Of a stretch of DNA of 64,000 bases, positions 1 through 9,537 are shown one piece after another. Location: positions 1 to 64,000 of the forward strand of contig NZ_MWQK01000004.1 in the NCBI RefSeq assembly GCF_002210425.1, read 5' to 3'. Each line of letters opens with the position of its first letter. Within the stretch, counting starts at the first letter, position 1. The notes under the pieces are model-generated. The model did not search any database. It saw nothing but the letters and a program-made list of their open reading frames with translations, and was not told the DNA's origin. The translations under genes were made by a program, and so were the position numbers. Source of the DNA: Fibrobacter sp. UWB2 (lineage in GTDB: Bacteria; Fibrobacterota; Fibrobacteria; Fibrobacterales; Fibrobacteraceae).

Positions 1-1
1 T

Positions 2-1726
2 CGCAATGTTGCAGGCGGCATCAGCGAAGAAACCGAAGGCGTTGTCGCCATCACAAACAAGACCATCGCAGGCGTTTCGCAGAAAGGGCCGTTTGCAAAG
101 GGTTCCAGCGTATACCTCAGAGAAACAAGCAAAGACGGAAGCCTCACCCCTACCGGCAAGGAGTTTTACGCCACCATTCGAAACGATGCCGGCGAATTCA
201 AGATTGAAAACATCAATCTCGAAAGCCAATACGCATTGCTCACCGCCGAAGGATTCTACAATAGAGAATTCACGCATTCATTTTCGGACTGCTCTATTTC
301 TCTAAATGCAGCAAGCGACATCAGCAGCCGCAATTCCACGAACATCAATTTGTTCACGCACTTTGAATACCCACGCATCTTAAATCTCGTCAGTTCCGGG
401 ATGCCTTTCAACGCTGCAAAAGCTCAAGCCGAAAAAGAAATATTCGCCCAATTCGGTTACGAGAAACACGAGCATTCTGCAGAAGACCTCGACATTAACG
501 GACAAACCGAAGAAGATCGTATTTTGTACGAAGTCAGCAAAATGGTGGATAGAAATTTCTTTATTGGAGAATATATCCCGATTTCCAAAACCGTTCACAG
601 AGATTACAGTTTCTCCTGCAAAGAAGTAAAAACACTCATCGACAGCATTGCCAACGATTTCGCAGCAGACGGCACCCTTAACAACAGCTTAACAGAAAAA
701 ATAGCCGCATACTCGTTCGTATTCCAAAAAGAGAACGCAACAAACGTCTTAAGTCGTTACGAAAATCTCGGGTCATGCACCCAAGAAAATCTCGGCCAAC
801 ACACCAAGTTGCAATACGCAATTCCCATAGAAATAACAAATATGCCAACCAACACAGCCGATACATCCTTCACTTACGAATACGCGATTTGTACTGGAAA
901 AAAATGGTTCCTCCTTTCAGGCGAACAATTTGAAAATTCAACAAAAAAGATTGAACACCAAACAGGCTCCATAACCGACCCTAGAGATGGTAAAACCTAT
1001 AAAACAACAAGTTTCACCTTTAAAGAAAAAACGTATGAATGGATGGCAGAAAATCTTCAATTTGCTGGCAATTCTGCAACTCAAAACGAAGAAAATCAAA
1101 AAGGCATTTATACACGAGAAGAAGCTTTAGTCCTAAAGGACAGCTCATTCATTCAGCATTACGAGGCTGTACTAGACAGGAAAGAAATCTTTTACCAAGG
1201 AATCTGTCCTGAAGGCTGGCATATTCCAAATACTAACGAATGGAAAGCACTTCTTGAATATGTAGGTTCACCTAGCAACTTATACAGCAAAGATTGGAAC
1301 AAAATCTACTTTACTAATAGAATACTAGAAGACAACATCGAATTCGGAGCAATACCTATATTTTTCGAGCCCATTGCTACAAATCATAACTCCTTTGTAC
1401 CATACGCACACTTCATTGCATTTGCTTATGCACAAATAAATGAAAATTATTCTACTTGCAAAACAGGCTCACCCGAAGAACTCGAAGAGGTCAGTTGCGA
1501 TACAAAAGGAGACATCTCCTTTGATGTAAACAGCGATTACATCTACGATAACACTCCTCTCAGACAATCCAATTTCTATTCCGTTTTTTTCGGTTCATCA
1601 GCAAGACTACTGAATAATACGGGTTATTTTCCAACCCTAATAATCGACTTTTGGAACACCAATTACAAAACACTCAAATCAAATGTTCTAGACCTTAAAC
1701 TCAACGTTCGTTGTGTCAAAAATTAA
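2..1726 (+). CDS. FISUMP-domain surface protein, 5' truncated by window edge
   Basis: The reading frame is open from base 2 to the TAA at 1724-1726; the start and any signal peptide lie outside the window. The first visible part (IAGVSQKGPFAKGSSV) matches the same segment in the next gene (VSGISQKGPFIKGSTV), so the two are tandem paralogues. The C-terminal half carries a FISUMP domain, recognised by GSITDPRDGKTYKT, then WMAENLQF, then GICPEGWHIPNTNEW, ending in VRCVKN. This family is greatly expanded in Fibrobacter and is predicted to be extracellular; its function is unknown. The next gene follows after 11 nt, so the two are probably cotranscribed. Family call confident, role unknown. Confidence 0.85.
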   Translation, partial: RNVAGGISEETEGVVAITNKTIAGVSQKGPFAKGSSVYLRETSKDGSLTPTGKEFYATIRNDAGEFKIENINLESQYALLTAEGFYNREFTHSFSDCSISLNAASDISSRNSTNINLFTHFEYPRILNLVSSGMPFNAAKAQAEKEIFAQFGYEKHEHSAEDLDINGQTEEDRILYEVSKMVDRNFFIGEYIPISKTVHRDYSFSCKEVKTLIDSIANDFAADGTLNNSLTEKIAAYSFVFQKENATNVLSRYENLGSCTQENLGQHTKLQYAIPIEITNMPTNTADTSFTYEYAICTGKKWFLLSGEQFENSTKKIEHQTGSITDPRDGKTYKTTSFTFKEKTYEWMAENLQFAGNSATQNEENQKGIYTREEALVLKDSSFIQHYEAVLDRKEIFYQGICPEGWHIPNTNEWKALLEYVGSPSNLYSKDWNKIYFTNRILEDNIEFGAIPIFFEPIATNHNSFVPYAHFIAFAYAQINENYSTCKTGSPEELEEVSCDTKGDISFDVNSDYIYDNTPLRQSNFYSVFFGSSARLLNNTGYFPTLIIDFWNTNYKTLKSNVLDLKLNVRCVKN

Positions 1727-1737
1727 AGGAGGAAACC

Positions 1738-3798
1738 ATGCTTATCAAATCTTTTTTCAATGGGCTCATCGCAACTCCCATACTGGCACTAAGCCTGCTA
1801 TTTCAGGCATGTAGCAACGAGTCAACGTTCAGCCCAATTGCATCCAATGGCGAAAGCGACGCTGTCTTATCTGGAGAAACCGTATCGGGAATTTCGCAAA
1901 AAGGGCCATTCATCAAAGGTTCAACCGTTACACTCTACGAACTCGACGAGCAACTGCACCAAACAGGAATTCACTATTCCACAACAATAGACAACGACGA
2001 AGGCAAGTATCACATCGATAGCGTAGTCCTAAGCAAGCCTTACGCATGGATGGTTGTCAAAGGTAATTTCATCAACGAAATTACAGGAAAACGATCATTC
2101 ACCCCCATCACATTGAATGGTCTTGTCAAGATTGAAAAAAACAAAGACGTCAACATCAACATTCTGAGTCACTTGGCGTTTAACAGAATTCAATACTTGG
2201 TACAACAAGGTTTAAATGTTACACAAGCCCAAAAGCAAGCCGAAATTGAAGTCCTCAAAGCCTTCAACATCGATGATGACGGGACGCCTTTCGAAAACAT
2301 GGATATTTTCGCCAATGGCGAAGGAGACGCAAAGCTCCTAGCGATTACCCTTATACTCCTCAACCATCACGATGGCGACATTGCCCAAACCATTGACCTT
2401 TTAGCACAAATCACATACGATCTAGAAACAGACGGCGTATGGAGCGATACGACTTTAAAGAATAGAGTAAAAGAGAACTCCTATTCAGCGACATACGGGA
2501 CATTCAATTCAGCCCGAGAAAACATGAAATACATGAAAAAGACTATTCCAAATTTTGAAAAGTATATAAACAAATTCATTTCACCGGAACATCAAGGATT
2601 AGTGTGGGGGCATTGTAAAAATGAGGGTGAATTACAAAAGAACAATGCTTATCGGGATTCTCTCCATATCTGCCATGATTCTACATGGGTTGAATACACT
2701 GGTTTCAGAAGCTTGAGCGATCCCATTGTTGATACCACCGGTAAATTTGGAACCTTAGTCGATTCTCGTGATGGTCATGTTTATAAAACGCTCACCTTAA
2801 AGTTTGAGAACGGAGATTCTGCCGTATGGATGGCAAATACACTTGAATTTAATAAAACTGAATACGTATATGAAGATATATATACAAAACTATGTCCTGA
2901 CAATTGGCACATTACGAGCAAAAAAGAATGGAACAACATGCTTGAACTGATCCAAAAGAATTACCAATATGGAGAGCTATTATTCGACCAAGGCTTTGAT
3001 TTTTATCGGAGTAGCGAATACTACGTGTCCACAACGGATGAGTATATAAACATCCATTATTCAAAAGGTGAAGTTTACCAAACAAGTGGAACATTCAATC
3101 CAAACTATGTAACCAGCGGTACCGAGAAAATACGCTGCATCAAAGATTACCCAAAACCAGAAAAAATACCTGTAGATACAGCAAAGTATGGAAAGCTCAT
3201 CGACAATCGTGACGGAAATGTCTACAAGACACTCGACATAGAGATGTCTGATGGAACCACAGTCACTTGGATGGCAAGCCTTTTGGAATTCGAAGCGCCG
3301 GCAACAACGGATTCCAACACATATTATGCTCCTCAACACTTCCCTGGATACGGCAGAACTTACACATATAAGCAGATTCTCAACAAGCCCGACGATGCGG
3401 ATACAACCGAGCTCTACCCACTACTCTATGCAGCTGAAAGCGGAGAAAAGATTCAAGGAATATGTCCAGAAAAATATCACATTCCAAATTACCATGAATG
3501 GGACAAGCTATTAGAAATCTCCCAAAGCAATGAACAAATTAAGCAATTGCTCATTTACCCACAACAGGACTTCAACAAAAGAACAAACACCTACGCCTTT
3601 TACGATGAAAGCCTTGTAGACAATTTCAACATTACCGGAAATCATGATCGAGAAAAAGAAGTCGTTTCACCTTGGAGATGGACATTTACAGCTACGATGC
3701 AGCCATTTACCCGCACATCCATAATCGGGAAAAAATTGAGTTACGAATCCGAATACTACTACAGACCTCCACATACACTTCGTTGCGTAAAAGACTAA
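1738..3798 (+). CDS. FISUMP-domain lipoprotein with two FISUMP modules
   Basis: 686-residue predicted lipoprotein. The start is set by a strong Shine-Dalgarno (AAAGGAGG, 1725-1732) that overlaps the stop of the upstream paralogue. The signal peptide ends in a lipobox with Cys25 (LLFQAC). An N-terminal domain shared with the upstream gene (ISQKGPFIKGSTVTLYE) is followed by two FISUMP modules: one from GTLVDSRDGHVYKT to IRCIKD, one from GKLIDNRDGNVYKT through GICPEKYHIPNYHEW to LRCVKD. Probably exposed on the outer membrane. No enzymatic motif seen. A clear terminator follows at 3806. Confidence 0.88.
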   Translation: MLIKSFFNGLIATPILALSLLFQACSNESTFSPIASNGESDAVLSGETVSGISQKGPFIKGSTVTLYELDEQLHQTGIHYSTTIDNDEGKYHIDSVVLSKPYAWMVVKGNFINEITGKRSFTPITLNGLVKIEKNKDVNINILSHLAFNRIQYLVQQGLNVTQAQKQAEIEVLKAFNIDDDGTPFENMDIFANGEGDAKLLAITLILLNHHDGDIAQTIDLLAQITYDLETDGVWSDTTLKNRVKENSYSATYGTFNSARENMKYMKKTIPNFEKYINKFISPEHQGLVWGHCKNEGELQKNNAYRDSLHICHDSTWVEYTGFRSLSDPIVDTTGKFGTLVDSRDGHVYKTLTLKFENGDSAVWMANTLEFNKTEYVYEDIYTKLCPDNWHITSKKEWNNMLELIQKNYQYGELLFDQGFDFYRSSEYYVSTTDEYINIHYSKGEVYQTSGTFNPNYVTSGTEKIRCIKDYPKPEKIPVDTAKYGKLIDNRDGNVYKTLDIEMSDGTTVTWMASLLEFEAPATTDSNTYYAPQHFPGYGRTYTYKQILNKPDDADTTELYPLLYAAESGEKIQGICPEKYHIPNYHEWDKLLEISQSNEQIKQLLIYPQQDFNKRTNTYAFYDESLVDNFNITGNHDREKEVVSPWRWTFTATMQPFTRTSIIGKKLSYESEYYYRPPHTLRCVKD

Positions 3799-3805
3799 AG
3801 CAAAG

Positions 3806-3835
3806 ACCCGCGAACCAATTTCGCGGGTTTTATTC
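3806..3835 (+). terminator. Rho-independent terminator after FISUMP pair
   Basis: Perfect 9-bp stem ACCCGCGAA / TTCGCGGGT (3806-3814 with 3820-3828), 5-nt loop, then a T-rich tail. It ends the FISUMP operon. Confidence 0.8.
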
Positions 3836-3856
3836 ACACTTAAGCAAAGCTATGAC

Positions 3857-3877
3857 AAAGCCCGGTATTACCGGGCT
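3857..3877 (-). terminator. Hairpin terminator of the TolB-like gene
   Basis: Stem AGCCCGGT / ACCGGGCT (3859-3866 with 3870-3877), 3-nt loop, with CTTTG following on the minus strand. It lies just beyond the stop of the minus-strand gene. The T-tract is weak. Confidence 0.55.
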
Positions 3878-3892
3878 AATGTTTTGCAAAAA

Positions 3893-5104
3893 TTACTTCG
3901 CCGGAGCAAGAGCCTTCACGGCATCCGTCAAGCGGTCAATCGCCTTGATGAGTTCATCCATCTTGGCTTCGCTTACGCCACCGGCAATCGCGGCAGCCGT
4001 TGCGTTCGCGGCAGATTCAACAGCCTTAGCCGTTGCTGCAGGAGCTGCGCTCACAGGAACCTTCCCAAACCAAATATCCGGCCAGCGGTCATTACCACTG
4101 TTGTATGTAATACGCGTTGCTGTTTCGACCGGTTCGCCAATCTTCCAAATGTACAGTTCGTAGTCGAACAAATCGTGGTCATGGCCCTTGTCGGTTGCAC
4201 CCCACACAAGCCACTTGCCATCAGGCGAGAGGCGCGGGAAGTATTCATGGCTACGGCGGCCCGGCAGGTCCATCAGCTTCACGTTCTTCGGGATTCCAAA
4301 GAAGCCGACCTTTTCCACCTGCTTGCCATCCTTGGCGGTGAACCACAAAATTTCACTCGGAGCAGCCGTACCACCGTTACCCGTGGGGTTCACGCGGTAG
4401 AGCTTTGTGCCGTCAAAATTCCAGTCAATCTGGCAACCGTCACCGGACTTTGTCCACACATTCTTCGTCAAGTCCCACACGCCCGTTTCGCGCATTGAAC
4501 CGCGGAGTGTAATCGCGAGGTGCTTGCCATCCGGACTCATGTTCGGTTCCTGCAAAATCACGCCCGCCTTCTTGAAGACCTTTTCGCCATCAAGCACAAG
4601 CGTTTCTTTTTTGCTCGCGAGGTCCATCGTAAAGACCTTGCCTGCACGGCTAAACACAATGGACTTGCCATCCGGGCGCCAAGTGCCCCACGTTGCATTT
4701 TCGACAATCTTCATCTCGTTCGTGCCGTCAATACCGACAGTCCACAAGTCCCACTTTTCAGGGTAGTTTGCATCGTTTTCAGGAACCCAGCCACCCTTGC
4801 TGCGGTTGAAGAGCACCTTGGATCCATCCGGAGCGATACGCGGGAACCAGTCCACATTATTGCTCTTGGTGAGTGCGCGAACATTTGTTCCGTCCGCATT
4901 CATAATCCAGATATCATGGAGAGAATTTGCTCGGCTCGTAGACCAGACAATAGCACCCTCAAGTTTACCCTTCAAGGCATCGAGAGCCTTCTGTTCTTCG
5001 GGAGTCGGATCAACAGACGCACCCATCGGAGCGCCCTGAGCCGCAAATGCGGAAACGGCCAAAAGGCCAATCGCAGAAAATAACACAAACTTTTTCATAT
5101 TCAT
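3893..5104 (-). CDS. Secreted TolB-like beta-propeller (PD40 repeats) protein
   Basis: 403 residues with a signal peptide (cleavage expected after AVSAFA). The body has TolB/PD40 blade signatures: DIWIMNADGTNVRALT, PRIAPDGSKVLF, GTWRPDGKSIVF, NMSPDGKHLAI, PRLSPDGKWLVW. The last ~60 residues are Ala-rich with a short helical segment (MDELIKAIDRLTDAVKAL). It is probably periplasmic or exported; such propellers commonly bind proteins or ligands. It is monocistronic. No Shine-Dalgarno is obvious; a weak -10-like TATCTT sits 7 nt before the ATG. Two in-frame ATGs (5104 and 5098) make the exact start uncertain by two residues. Specific role unknown. Confidence 0.85.
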   Translation of the reverse strand: MNMKKFVLFSAIGLLAVSAFAAQGAPMGASVDPTPEEQKALDALKGKLEGAIVWSTSRANSLHDIWIMNADGTNVRALTKSNNVDWFPRIAPDGSKVLFNRSKGGWVPENDANYPEKWDLWTVGIDGTNEMKIVENATWGTWRPDGKSIVFSRAGKVFTMDLASKKETLVLDGEKVFKKAGVILQEPNMSPDGKHLAITLRGSMRETGVWDLTKNVWTKSGDGCQIDWNFDGTKLYRVNPTGNGGTAAPSEILWFTAKDGKQVEKVGFFGIPKNVKLMDLPGRRSHEYFPRLSPDGKWLVWGATDKGHDHDLFDYELYIWKIGEPVETATRITYNSGNDRWPDIWFGKVPVSAAPAATAKAVESAANATAAAIAGGVSEAKMDELIKAIDRLTDAVKALAPAK

Positions 5105-5308
5105 ATTAAGAAAGATAGTAACACAATAAAAAAAAAGTTAAAAAAACGCTCCCAACAGGCCCTCAACGCACCATAAACCACCCCATCCAGTCGCAAAAGC
5201 CCCACAAGCGTGCTCGAGAACACAAAGAGAACATTTAAAACTTACGAAAAGCTTTTTTAAGGTTCAAAATTGAATTGTCAATATAGATTTACAATTCGAG
5301 GAAAGATT

Positions 5309-5680
5309 ATGAAGTTACCCATTTTTAGATGCTTACTGTTAGCAGGCATTCTTGCCACTGCGTGGAACTGCTCCGAAAGTGCAGCGACCCAGGATTCTGC
5401 ATCAAATAAAACTTCTAACCTTCAAATTCCACAAAATCTAGTCGTGAGCGAACCGAGCTACTTCTACCAGCTCGGATCCAAATACTACGTCATCGCCCCC
5501 AAGACGATGACCGTTAGCGACGGTTCAGGCAAAGTCATCGGCACTTTCAACACATCTACCGGTGCCATTATGTCGCTCTCCGGCGAAATCATCGCCATCA
5601 ACCTGGACCTGAGCAAGCTCCCCATGGTTTCCCCGACTGTTCCTTCCAAGGACCTCATTGCCGTTGACCTGGACTCCTAG
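5309..5680 (+). CDS. Small predicted lipoprotein, unknown function
   Basis: 123 residues. The start is chosen for its Shine-Dalgarno GAGGAAAG (5298-5305). A signal peptide leads to Cys21 in ATAWNC, an atypical lipobox with Asn at -1. The mature part is short and beta-rich (YFYQLGSKYYVIAPKTMTVSDGSGKVIGTF). No family recognised. Its last codons contain the -35 box of the next gene. Confidence 0.75.
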   Translation: MKLPIFRCLLLAGILATAWNCSESAATQDSASNKTSNLQIPQNLVVSEPSYFYQLGSKYYVIAPKTMTVSDGSGKVIGTFNTSTGAIMSLSGEIIAINLDLSKLPMVSPTVPSKDLIAVDLDS

Positions 5681-5693
5681 CAATTTTTATATT
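5664..5693 (+). promoter_or_regulatory. Sigma70-type promoter giving a leaderless methyltransferase mRNA
   Basis: TTGACC (5664-5669), 18-nt spacer, TATATT (5688-5693). The -10 box ends 7 nt before the ATG at 5701 and there is no Shine-Dalgarno, so transcription should begin at or next to the start codon. The -35 box is inside the upstream coding sequence. Confidence 0.65.
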
Positions 5694-5700
5694 GCAGTCC

Positions 5701-7140
5701 ATGAGTGACGCTCTCGAAAAACGCATCAAGAAACACATCATCGGAAAACCGCACCGCTTTTTAGCCGTGTCTCCGCTTGGTTTTGAACAAACTCTTTCGA
5801 GAGAATTAGAAATCATTTTAGGCGAAAGCGCAACAGAACCGCCGCACGTCATCGGGGATGGCAAAGTCGAATTCACCACAAAACTCACTGAAGCCTGGAA
5901 AGCCGTCGCCGTAAGCCGCATCGCCTACCGCGTGCTCATGGAAGTTGCAAGTTTCAAAGCCGAAAACTTCCGCGATCTCGAAAAGAAAGCCGCCGAAATC
6001 CCATGGGAACTGTATTTTGACAAGAGAACGGACAACGCCCTACAGACGAGAGACGAGAGTATTATTCCTAGTAACTTACCACACATCCACGTTACGTGCA
6101 AACATTCCCGCCTGTACCACAGCGACGCCATCGCCGAACGTTTGTACAAAATAATAGAAGGGGTAAGCCTCCCCCTCGCTTCTGCCGACACGGCATCCGC
6201 AACCCCCTCTGCGGGGACACCCCGCAACGCCCCGTCGCAAAATCTCTATGTCAACTTTCTAGACGACCGCTGCACCATCTGGCTAGACCTCGCCGGCGAA
6301 GAGCTCTATAAACGCGGCTTTGAGCGATTCGTGAACGACGCTCCGCTCAAAGAAACCATCGCCTCCGCGATGATCTTCGAAGCAATAGAGATCCTTCGAC
6401 TTCGCGCTCCGCGCTCCGCTCAGGATGACACAAGCCATCCGCGAAGCATCACCCTTATCGACCTCATGTCCGGCAGTGGCACGTTCAGTCTTGAAGCAAC
6501 CTGCATTGCAAACAAAATCATTCCCGGCACTTGTCGCGATTTTGCACTTAAACACCAGCCCGCTTTCAAGGAAGCCACGTGGAATTTTATTACGCGAAGC
6601 AACTCTTCTGCACCCGTCACCCTGAGTGAAACGAAGGGTCCAGTAAAGTCTTGCAACACATTCGCGACAATCGCGAAAATCATCACGAGCGACATTTCCG
6701 AACGCGCGGTAAACATCATCAAGCACAACATCGAATGTAGCCCGCTTGCAAACATTTCGCCTGCGCCAATCGCACCGCAACAAAAAGATTTCTTCAGCTA
6801 TACCGCCAAAGAAATTGCAGACGCCTGCGGCGACACCTCGCCCATTCTCGTGCTGAACCCGCCCTACGGCAAGCGCCTCGATTTTGACGCCCCAAAGCTT
6901 TACACGCAAATAGGTAAAAAGCTAACAGAACTTGCTCGCGACCTGCACCATTTCGGCAAATCGCTCACAGTCGCCATCCTCGCCCCAAAAGACGACACCC
7001 GCGATGGCACCAAGTACACCTGCACCGCAAACCTTTTGCGCGAATGCCCCGCCCTTTCGAAAGAGCATAACCCAACCGCCAAAGTCATCCAAACAAGCCA
7101 CGGCGGCTTTAGCCTCAACGCCTTCTTTGCTACAATCTAG
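5701..7140 (+). CDS. THUMP-type RlmL-like RNA (guanine-N2) methyltransferase with repeat insertions
   Basis: 479 residues. An N-terminal THUMP-like region (FLAVSPLGFEQTLSRELE) is followed by the Rossmann methyltransferase core: LIDLMSGSGTFSLEA (SAM motif I), SDISERAVNIIKHN, and the catalytic NPPYGKRL motif. This fits the RlmL/YcbY N-terminal family that makes m2G in 23S rRNA; the exact target nucleotide cannot be read from sequence. Three stretches do not fit the fold: residues ~156-180 (Ala/Ser/Pro/Thr-rich), ~230-244 (RLRAPRSAQDD) and ~304-316 (APVTLSETKG). The last two are encoded by copies of the dispersed palindromic repeat. Frame is kept, so the gene is probably active. Confidence 0.85.
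   Translation: MSDALEKRIKKHIIGKPHRFLAVSPLGFEQTLSRELEIILGESATEPPHVIGDGKVEFTTKLTEAWKAVAVSRIAYRVLMEVASFKAENFRDLEKKAAEIPWELYFDKRTDNALQTRDESIIPSNLPHIHVTCKHSRLYHSDAIAERLYKIIEGVSLPLASADTASATPSAGTPRNAPSQNLYVNFLDDRCTIWLDLAGEELYKRGFERFVNDAPLKETIASAMIFEAIEILRLRAPRSAQDDTSHPRSITLIDLMSGSGTFSLEATCIANKIIPGTCRDFALKHQPAFKEATWNFITRSNSSAPVTLSETKGPVKSCNTFATIAKIITSDISERAVNIIKHNIECSPLANISPAPIAPQQKDFFSYTAKEIADACGDTSPILVLNPPYGKRLDFDAPKLYTQIGKKLTELARDLHHFGKSLTVAILAPKDDTRDGTKYTCTANLLRECPALSKEHNPTAKVIQTSHGGFSLNAFFATI
6160..6240 (+). repeat. In-frame GC-rich insertion within the methyltransferase gene
   Basis: This encodes a low-complexity linker absent from the expected fold. It contains the inverted repeat GCGGGG-ACA-CCCCGC. 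It resembles a repeat insertion but has no second copy in the window, so this is less certain than the two downstream ones. Confidence 0.4.
6388..6431 (+). repeat. Dispersed palindromic repeat (GATCC...AGGATGAC) inside a gene
   Basis: The ends match the intergenic copy at 47731-47797: AGATCCTTCGACTTCGC at one end and GCTCAGGATGACACA at the other; the middle is shorter. It is translated as RLRAPRSAQDD. Confidence 0.75.
6616..6644 (-). repeat. Second palindromic repeat copy inside the same gene, reversed
   Basis: The reverse complement begins GGACCCTTCG and ends CTCAGGGTGAC, the same architecture as the GGATCCTTCG...CTCAGGATGAC repeat in opposite orientation. It is translated as APVTLSETKG. 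Confidence 0.6.
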
Positions 7141-7205
7141 GCGCATTCCCTTTATCATAACAACAATTAATTTTCTAACTTATAACCGAAATTTATGGTG
7201 GCATA

Positions 7206-7211
7206 TATAAT
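7206..7211 (+). promoter_or_regulatory. Probable -10 box of ilvD
   Basis: TATAAT within the small palindrome GGCATATATAATGCC, 35 nt before the ilvD start. No good -35 box seen. Confidence 0.4.
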
Positions 7212-7246
7212 GCCGCCGGAATTATTAAAGACAAAAAAGGATCATT

Positions 7247-9103
7247 ATGCCGAAACTTCGTTCGCTCAAGACTATGGAAGGCCGTGAAATGGCCGGTGCA
7301 CGTGCCCTTTGGCACGCAACAGGAACCAAGGTAGAAGACTTTGGTAAGCCCGTCATTTGCGTGGTGAACAGCTACACCCAGTTTGTACCGGGTCATGTCC
7401 ACCTCAAGGATGTCGGCCAGGTTGTCGCACGCGCGATCGAAGCAGCCGGCGGTGTCGCTAAGGAAATGAACACCATCGCAGTCGATGACGGTATCGCCAT
7501 GGGCCACGACGGCATGCTCTACAGCCTTCCCTCCCGCGACCTCATCGCAGACGCTACCGAATACATGGCAAACGCCCACCGCGCAGACGCCCTCGTGTGC
7601 ATTTCCAACTGCGACAAGGTGACTCCGGGTATGCTCATGGCCGCTATGCGCCTCAACATTCCGGCAATCTTCGTTTCTGGCGGTCCGATGGAAGCTGGCC
7701 ACGTCACGACAAAGGACGGCAAGGACCGCGCTCTCGACTTGATCGACGCCATGATCGATTCTGCAGACAACACCATCAGCGATGAAGAAGTTGCCGACAT
7801 CGAAGCCAACGCTTGCCCGACTTGCGGTTCCTGCTCCGGCATGTTCACCGCAAACTCCATGAACTCCCTTACCGAAGCTCTCGGCCTTAGCCTCCCGGGC
7901 AACGGCACCATCGTTGCAACGCACGCCGAACGCAAGAAGCTCTTCGAAGCCGCCGGTAAGCGCATCGTGGAACTCTGCCACCAGTATTACGATTTGAACG
8001 ACGAAAGCATCCTCCCGCGCAGCATCGCCACGAAGGACGCCTTCGAAAACGCCATGCGCCTCGACATCGCCATGGGCGGTTCTTCTAACACCGTTCTCCA
8101 CTTGCTCGCCGTCGCTCAGGAAGCTGGCGTGGACTTCACCATGAAGGACATCGACCGCCTCTCCCGCAACACGCCGTGCATCTGCAAGGTCGCCCCGACC
8201 GTCCACAACATCCACGTCGAAAACGTGAACCGCGCAGGCGGCATCATGGGCATCATCGGTGAACTCGACCGTATGGGCCTCATCCACAAGAGTGCAAAGA
8301 CTGTTCACGCCGCTACGATGGGCGACGCTCTCGAAGCAAACGACCTCAAGCGTAACCCGACAGCCGAAGCCAAGCAGCGCTACCTCGCAGGCCCGGGCCG
8401 CAAGTACAACATCGAAGCATTCTCTCAGAACTTCATGTATCCTGACCACGACCTCGACCGCGCAAACGGCGCAATCCGCGATGGCGAACACGCTTACACC
8501 AAGGACGGCGGCCTCGCTGTTCTTTACGGTAACCTCGCCATCGATGGCTGCATCGTAAAGACCGCAGGCGTTGACGAATCCATCTGGAAGTTCACCGGTC
8601 CGGCAATCGTGTTCGAAAGCCAGGAAGAAGCCGTGAACGGCATTCTCGGCAACAAGGTGAAGGCAGGCGACGTCGTCGTCATCCGCTACGAAGGCCCGAA
8701 GGGTGGTCCTGGCATGCAGGAAATGCTCTACCCGACCTCTTACCTCAAGAGCCGTCACCTCGGCAAGTCCTGCGCCCTCCTCACCGACGGTCGCTTCTCC
8801 GGCGGTACGAGCGGTCTCTCCATCGGCCACGCTTCTCCGGAAGCCGCCAACAAGGGTAACATCGGCCTCGTGCACACAGGCGACGTCATCGAAATCGACA
8901 TTCCGAACCGCACCATCAACGTGGAACTCACCGACGAAGAACTCGCCGCACGCCGTCAGGAAATGGAATCCCGTGGTGCCAAGGCATGGAAACCTGAGAA
9001 CCGCGACCGCGTCGTGTCCAAGGCTCTCCAGGCATACGCTGCTATGGCATCCAGCGCAGACAAGGGCGCAGTCCGCGACCTCAGCCTCATCGGCGTAAAA
9101 TAA
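7247..9103 (+). CDS. ilvD: Dihydroxy-acid dehydratase
   Basis: 618 residues, normal family length. Converts 2,3-dihydroxy-isovalerate (and the 3-methylvalerate homologue) to the 2-keto acids for valine and isoleucine; cytoplasmic Fe-S enzyme. Family signatures are plain: [83 protein letters not shown]. The cluster-ligand cysteines sit in CDK and CGSCSGM. A Shine-Dalgarno (AAAAAGG) lies ~7 nt before the ATG. It stands alone, without other ilv genes, and ends at a palindromic repeat and a strong terminator. Confidence 0.98.
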   Translation: MPKLRSLKTMEGREMAGARALWHATGTKVEDFGKPVICVVNSYTQFVPGHVHLKDVGQVVARAIEAAGGVAKEMNTIAVDDGIAMGHDGMLYSLPSRDLIADATEYMANAHRADALVCISNCDKVTPGMLMAAMRLNIPAIFVSGGPMEAGHVTTKDGKDRALDLIDAMIDSADNTISDEEVADIEANACPTCGSCSGMFTANSMNSLTEALGLSLPGNGTIVATHAERKKLFEAAGKRIVELCHQYYDLNDESILPRSIATKDAFENAMRLDIAMGGSSNTVLHLLAVAQEAGVDFTMKDIDRLSRNTPCICKVAPTVHNIHVENVNRAGGIMGIIGELDRMGLIHKSAKTVHAATMGDALEANDLKRNPTAEAKQRYLAGPGRKYNIEAFSQNFMYPDHDLDRANGAIRDGEHAYTKDGGLAVLYGNLAIDGCIVKTAGVDESIWKFTGPAIVFESQEEAVNGILGNKVKAGDVVVIRYEGPKGGPGMQEMLYPTSYLKSRHLGKSCALLTDGRFSGGTSGLSIGHASPEAANKGNIGLVHTGDVIEIDIPNRTINVELTDEELAARRQEMESRGAKAWKPENRDRVVSKALQAYAAMASSADKGAVRDLSLIGVK

Positions 9104-9107
9104 GAAC

Positions 9108-9139
9108 TTGTCATGCCCGCCACCGAGCGGGCATCTCCT
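9108..9139 (+). repeat. Palindromic repeat, GTCATGCCCGC type
   Basis: Stem ATGCCCGC / GCGGGCAT (9113-9120 with 9127-9134). One base differs from the copy at 22416-22447. Located directly after the ilvD stop. Confidence 0.8.
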
Positions 9140-9147
9140 TTTCATAC

Positions 9148-9179
9148 AAAAAACGGCACCGCACTGGTGCCGTTTTTTC
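9148..9179. terminator. Bidirectional terminator between ilvD and the STAS gene
   Basis: 10-bp stem AAACGGCACC / GGTGCCGTTT (9151-9160 with 9166-9175), 5-nt loop, A-run on the left and T-run on the right, so it can serve both convergent genes. Confidence 0.85.
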
Positions 9180-9202
9180 ATCCATACAAATTCTAAACCA
9201 AA

Positions 9203-9499
9203 CTACACGACAGTCAGAATGTCCGAGAATCCCGTCACCTCAAAAATTTCCTTGATTTCATCGCAGACATTCTTGATGATCATCTTGCCCTGCTTGTTCA
9301 TAATCTTCTGAGCAGAAAGCAACACGCGCAATCCCGCCGAAGAAATATAAGTCAGCTTGGCAAAATCAAATTCCAAATCCGTGACGCCGTCCAGCTTGCC
9401 CTGAATCTCGGATTCAAGCAAAGGAGCAGTCATCGTATCCAAGCGCCCTTCCAATGCGAAAGAGGTATTGGTACCATCCACATTTTTTTCGATTTTCAT
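9203..9499 (-). CDS. STAS-domain anti-sigma factor antagonist
   Basis: 98 residues, a complete single STAS domain (SpoIIAA/RsbV type). The phosphorylatable serine lies in TYISSAGLRVLLSAQ (Ser53/54). In this family the unphosphorylated form binds the anti-sigma kinase and releases its target. Shine-Dalgarno AGAGAGG precedes the ATG. It is the second gene of a two-gene operon with the RsbW-like gene 38 nt upstream. The controlled sigma factor or output is not in the window. Confidence 0.93.
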   Translation of the reverse strand: MKIEKNVDGTNTSFALEGRLDTMTAPLLESEIQGKLDGVTDLEFDFAKLTYISSAGLRVLLSAQKIMNKQGKMIIKNVCDEIKEIFEVTGFSDILTVV

Positions 9500-9537
9500 T
9501 ATCAGCCTCTCTTTGTATTTTTAAAATCTACAATAAA

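Noticed and set aside
7193-9181. 662-residue open frame antisense to ilvD
   Set aside because: Shadow of a highly biased gene; composition (C, V, H, A-rich) is typical of reverse-strand reading and it would run through the bidirectional terminator.
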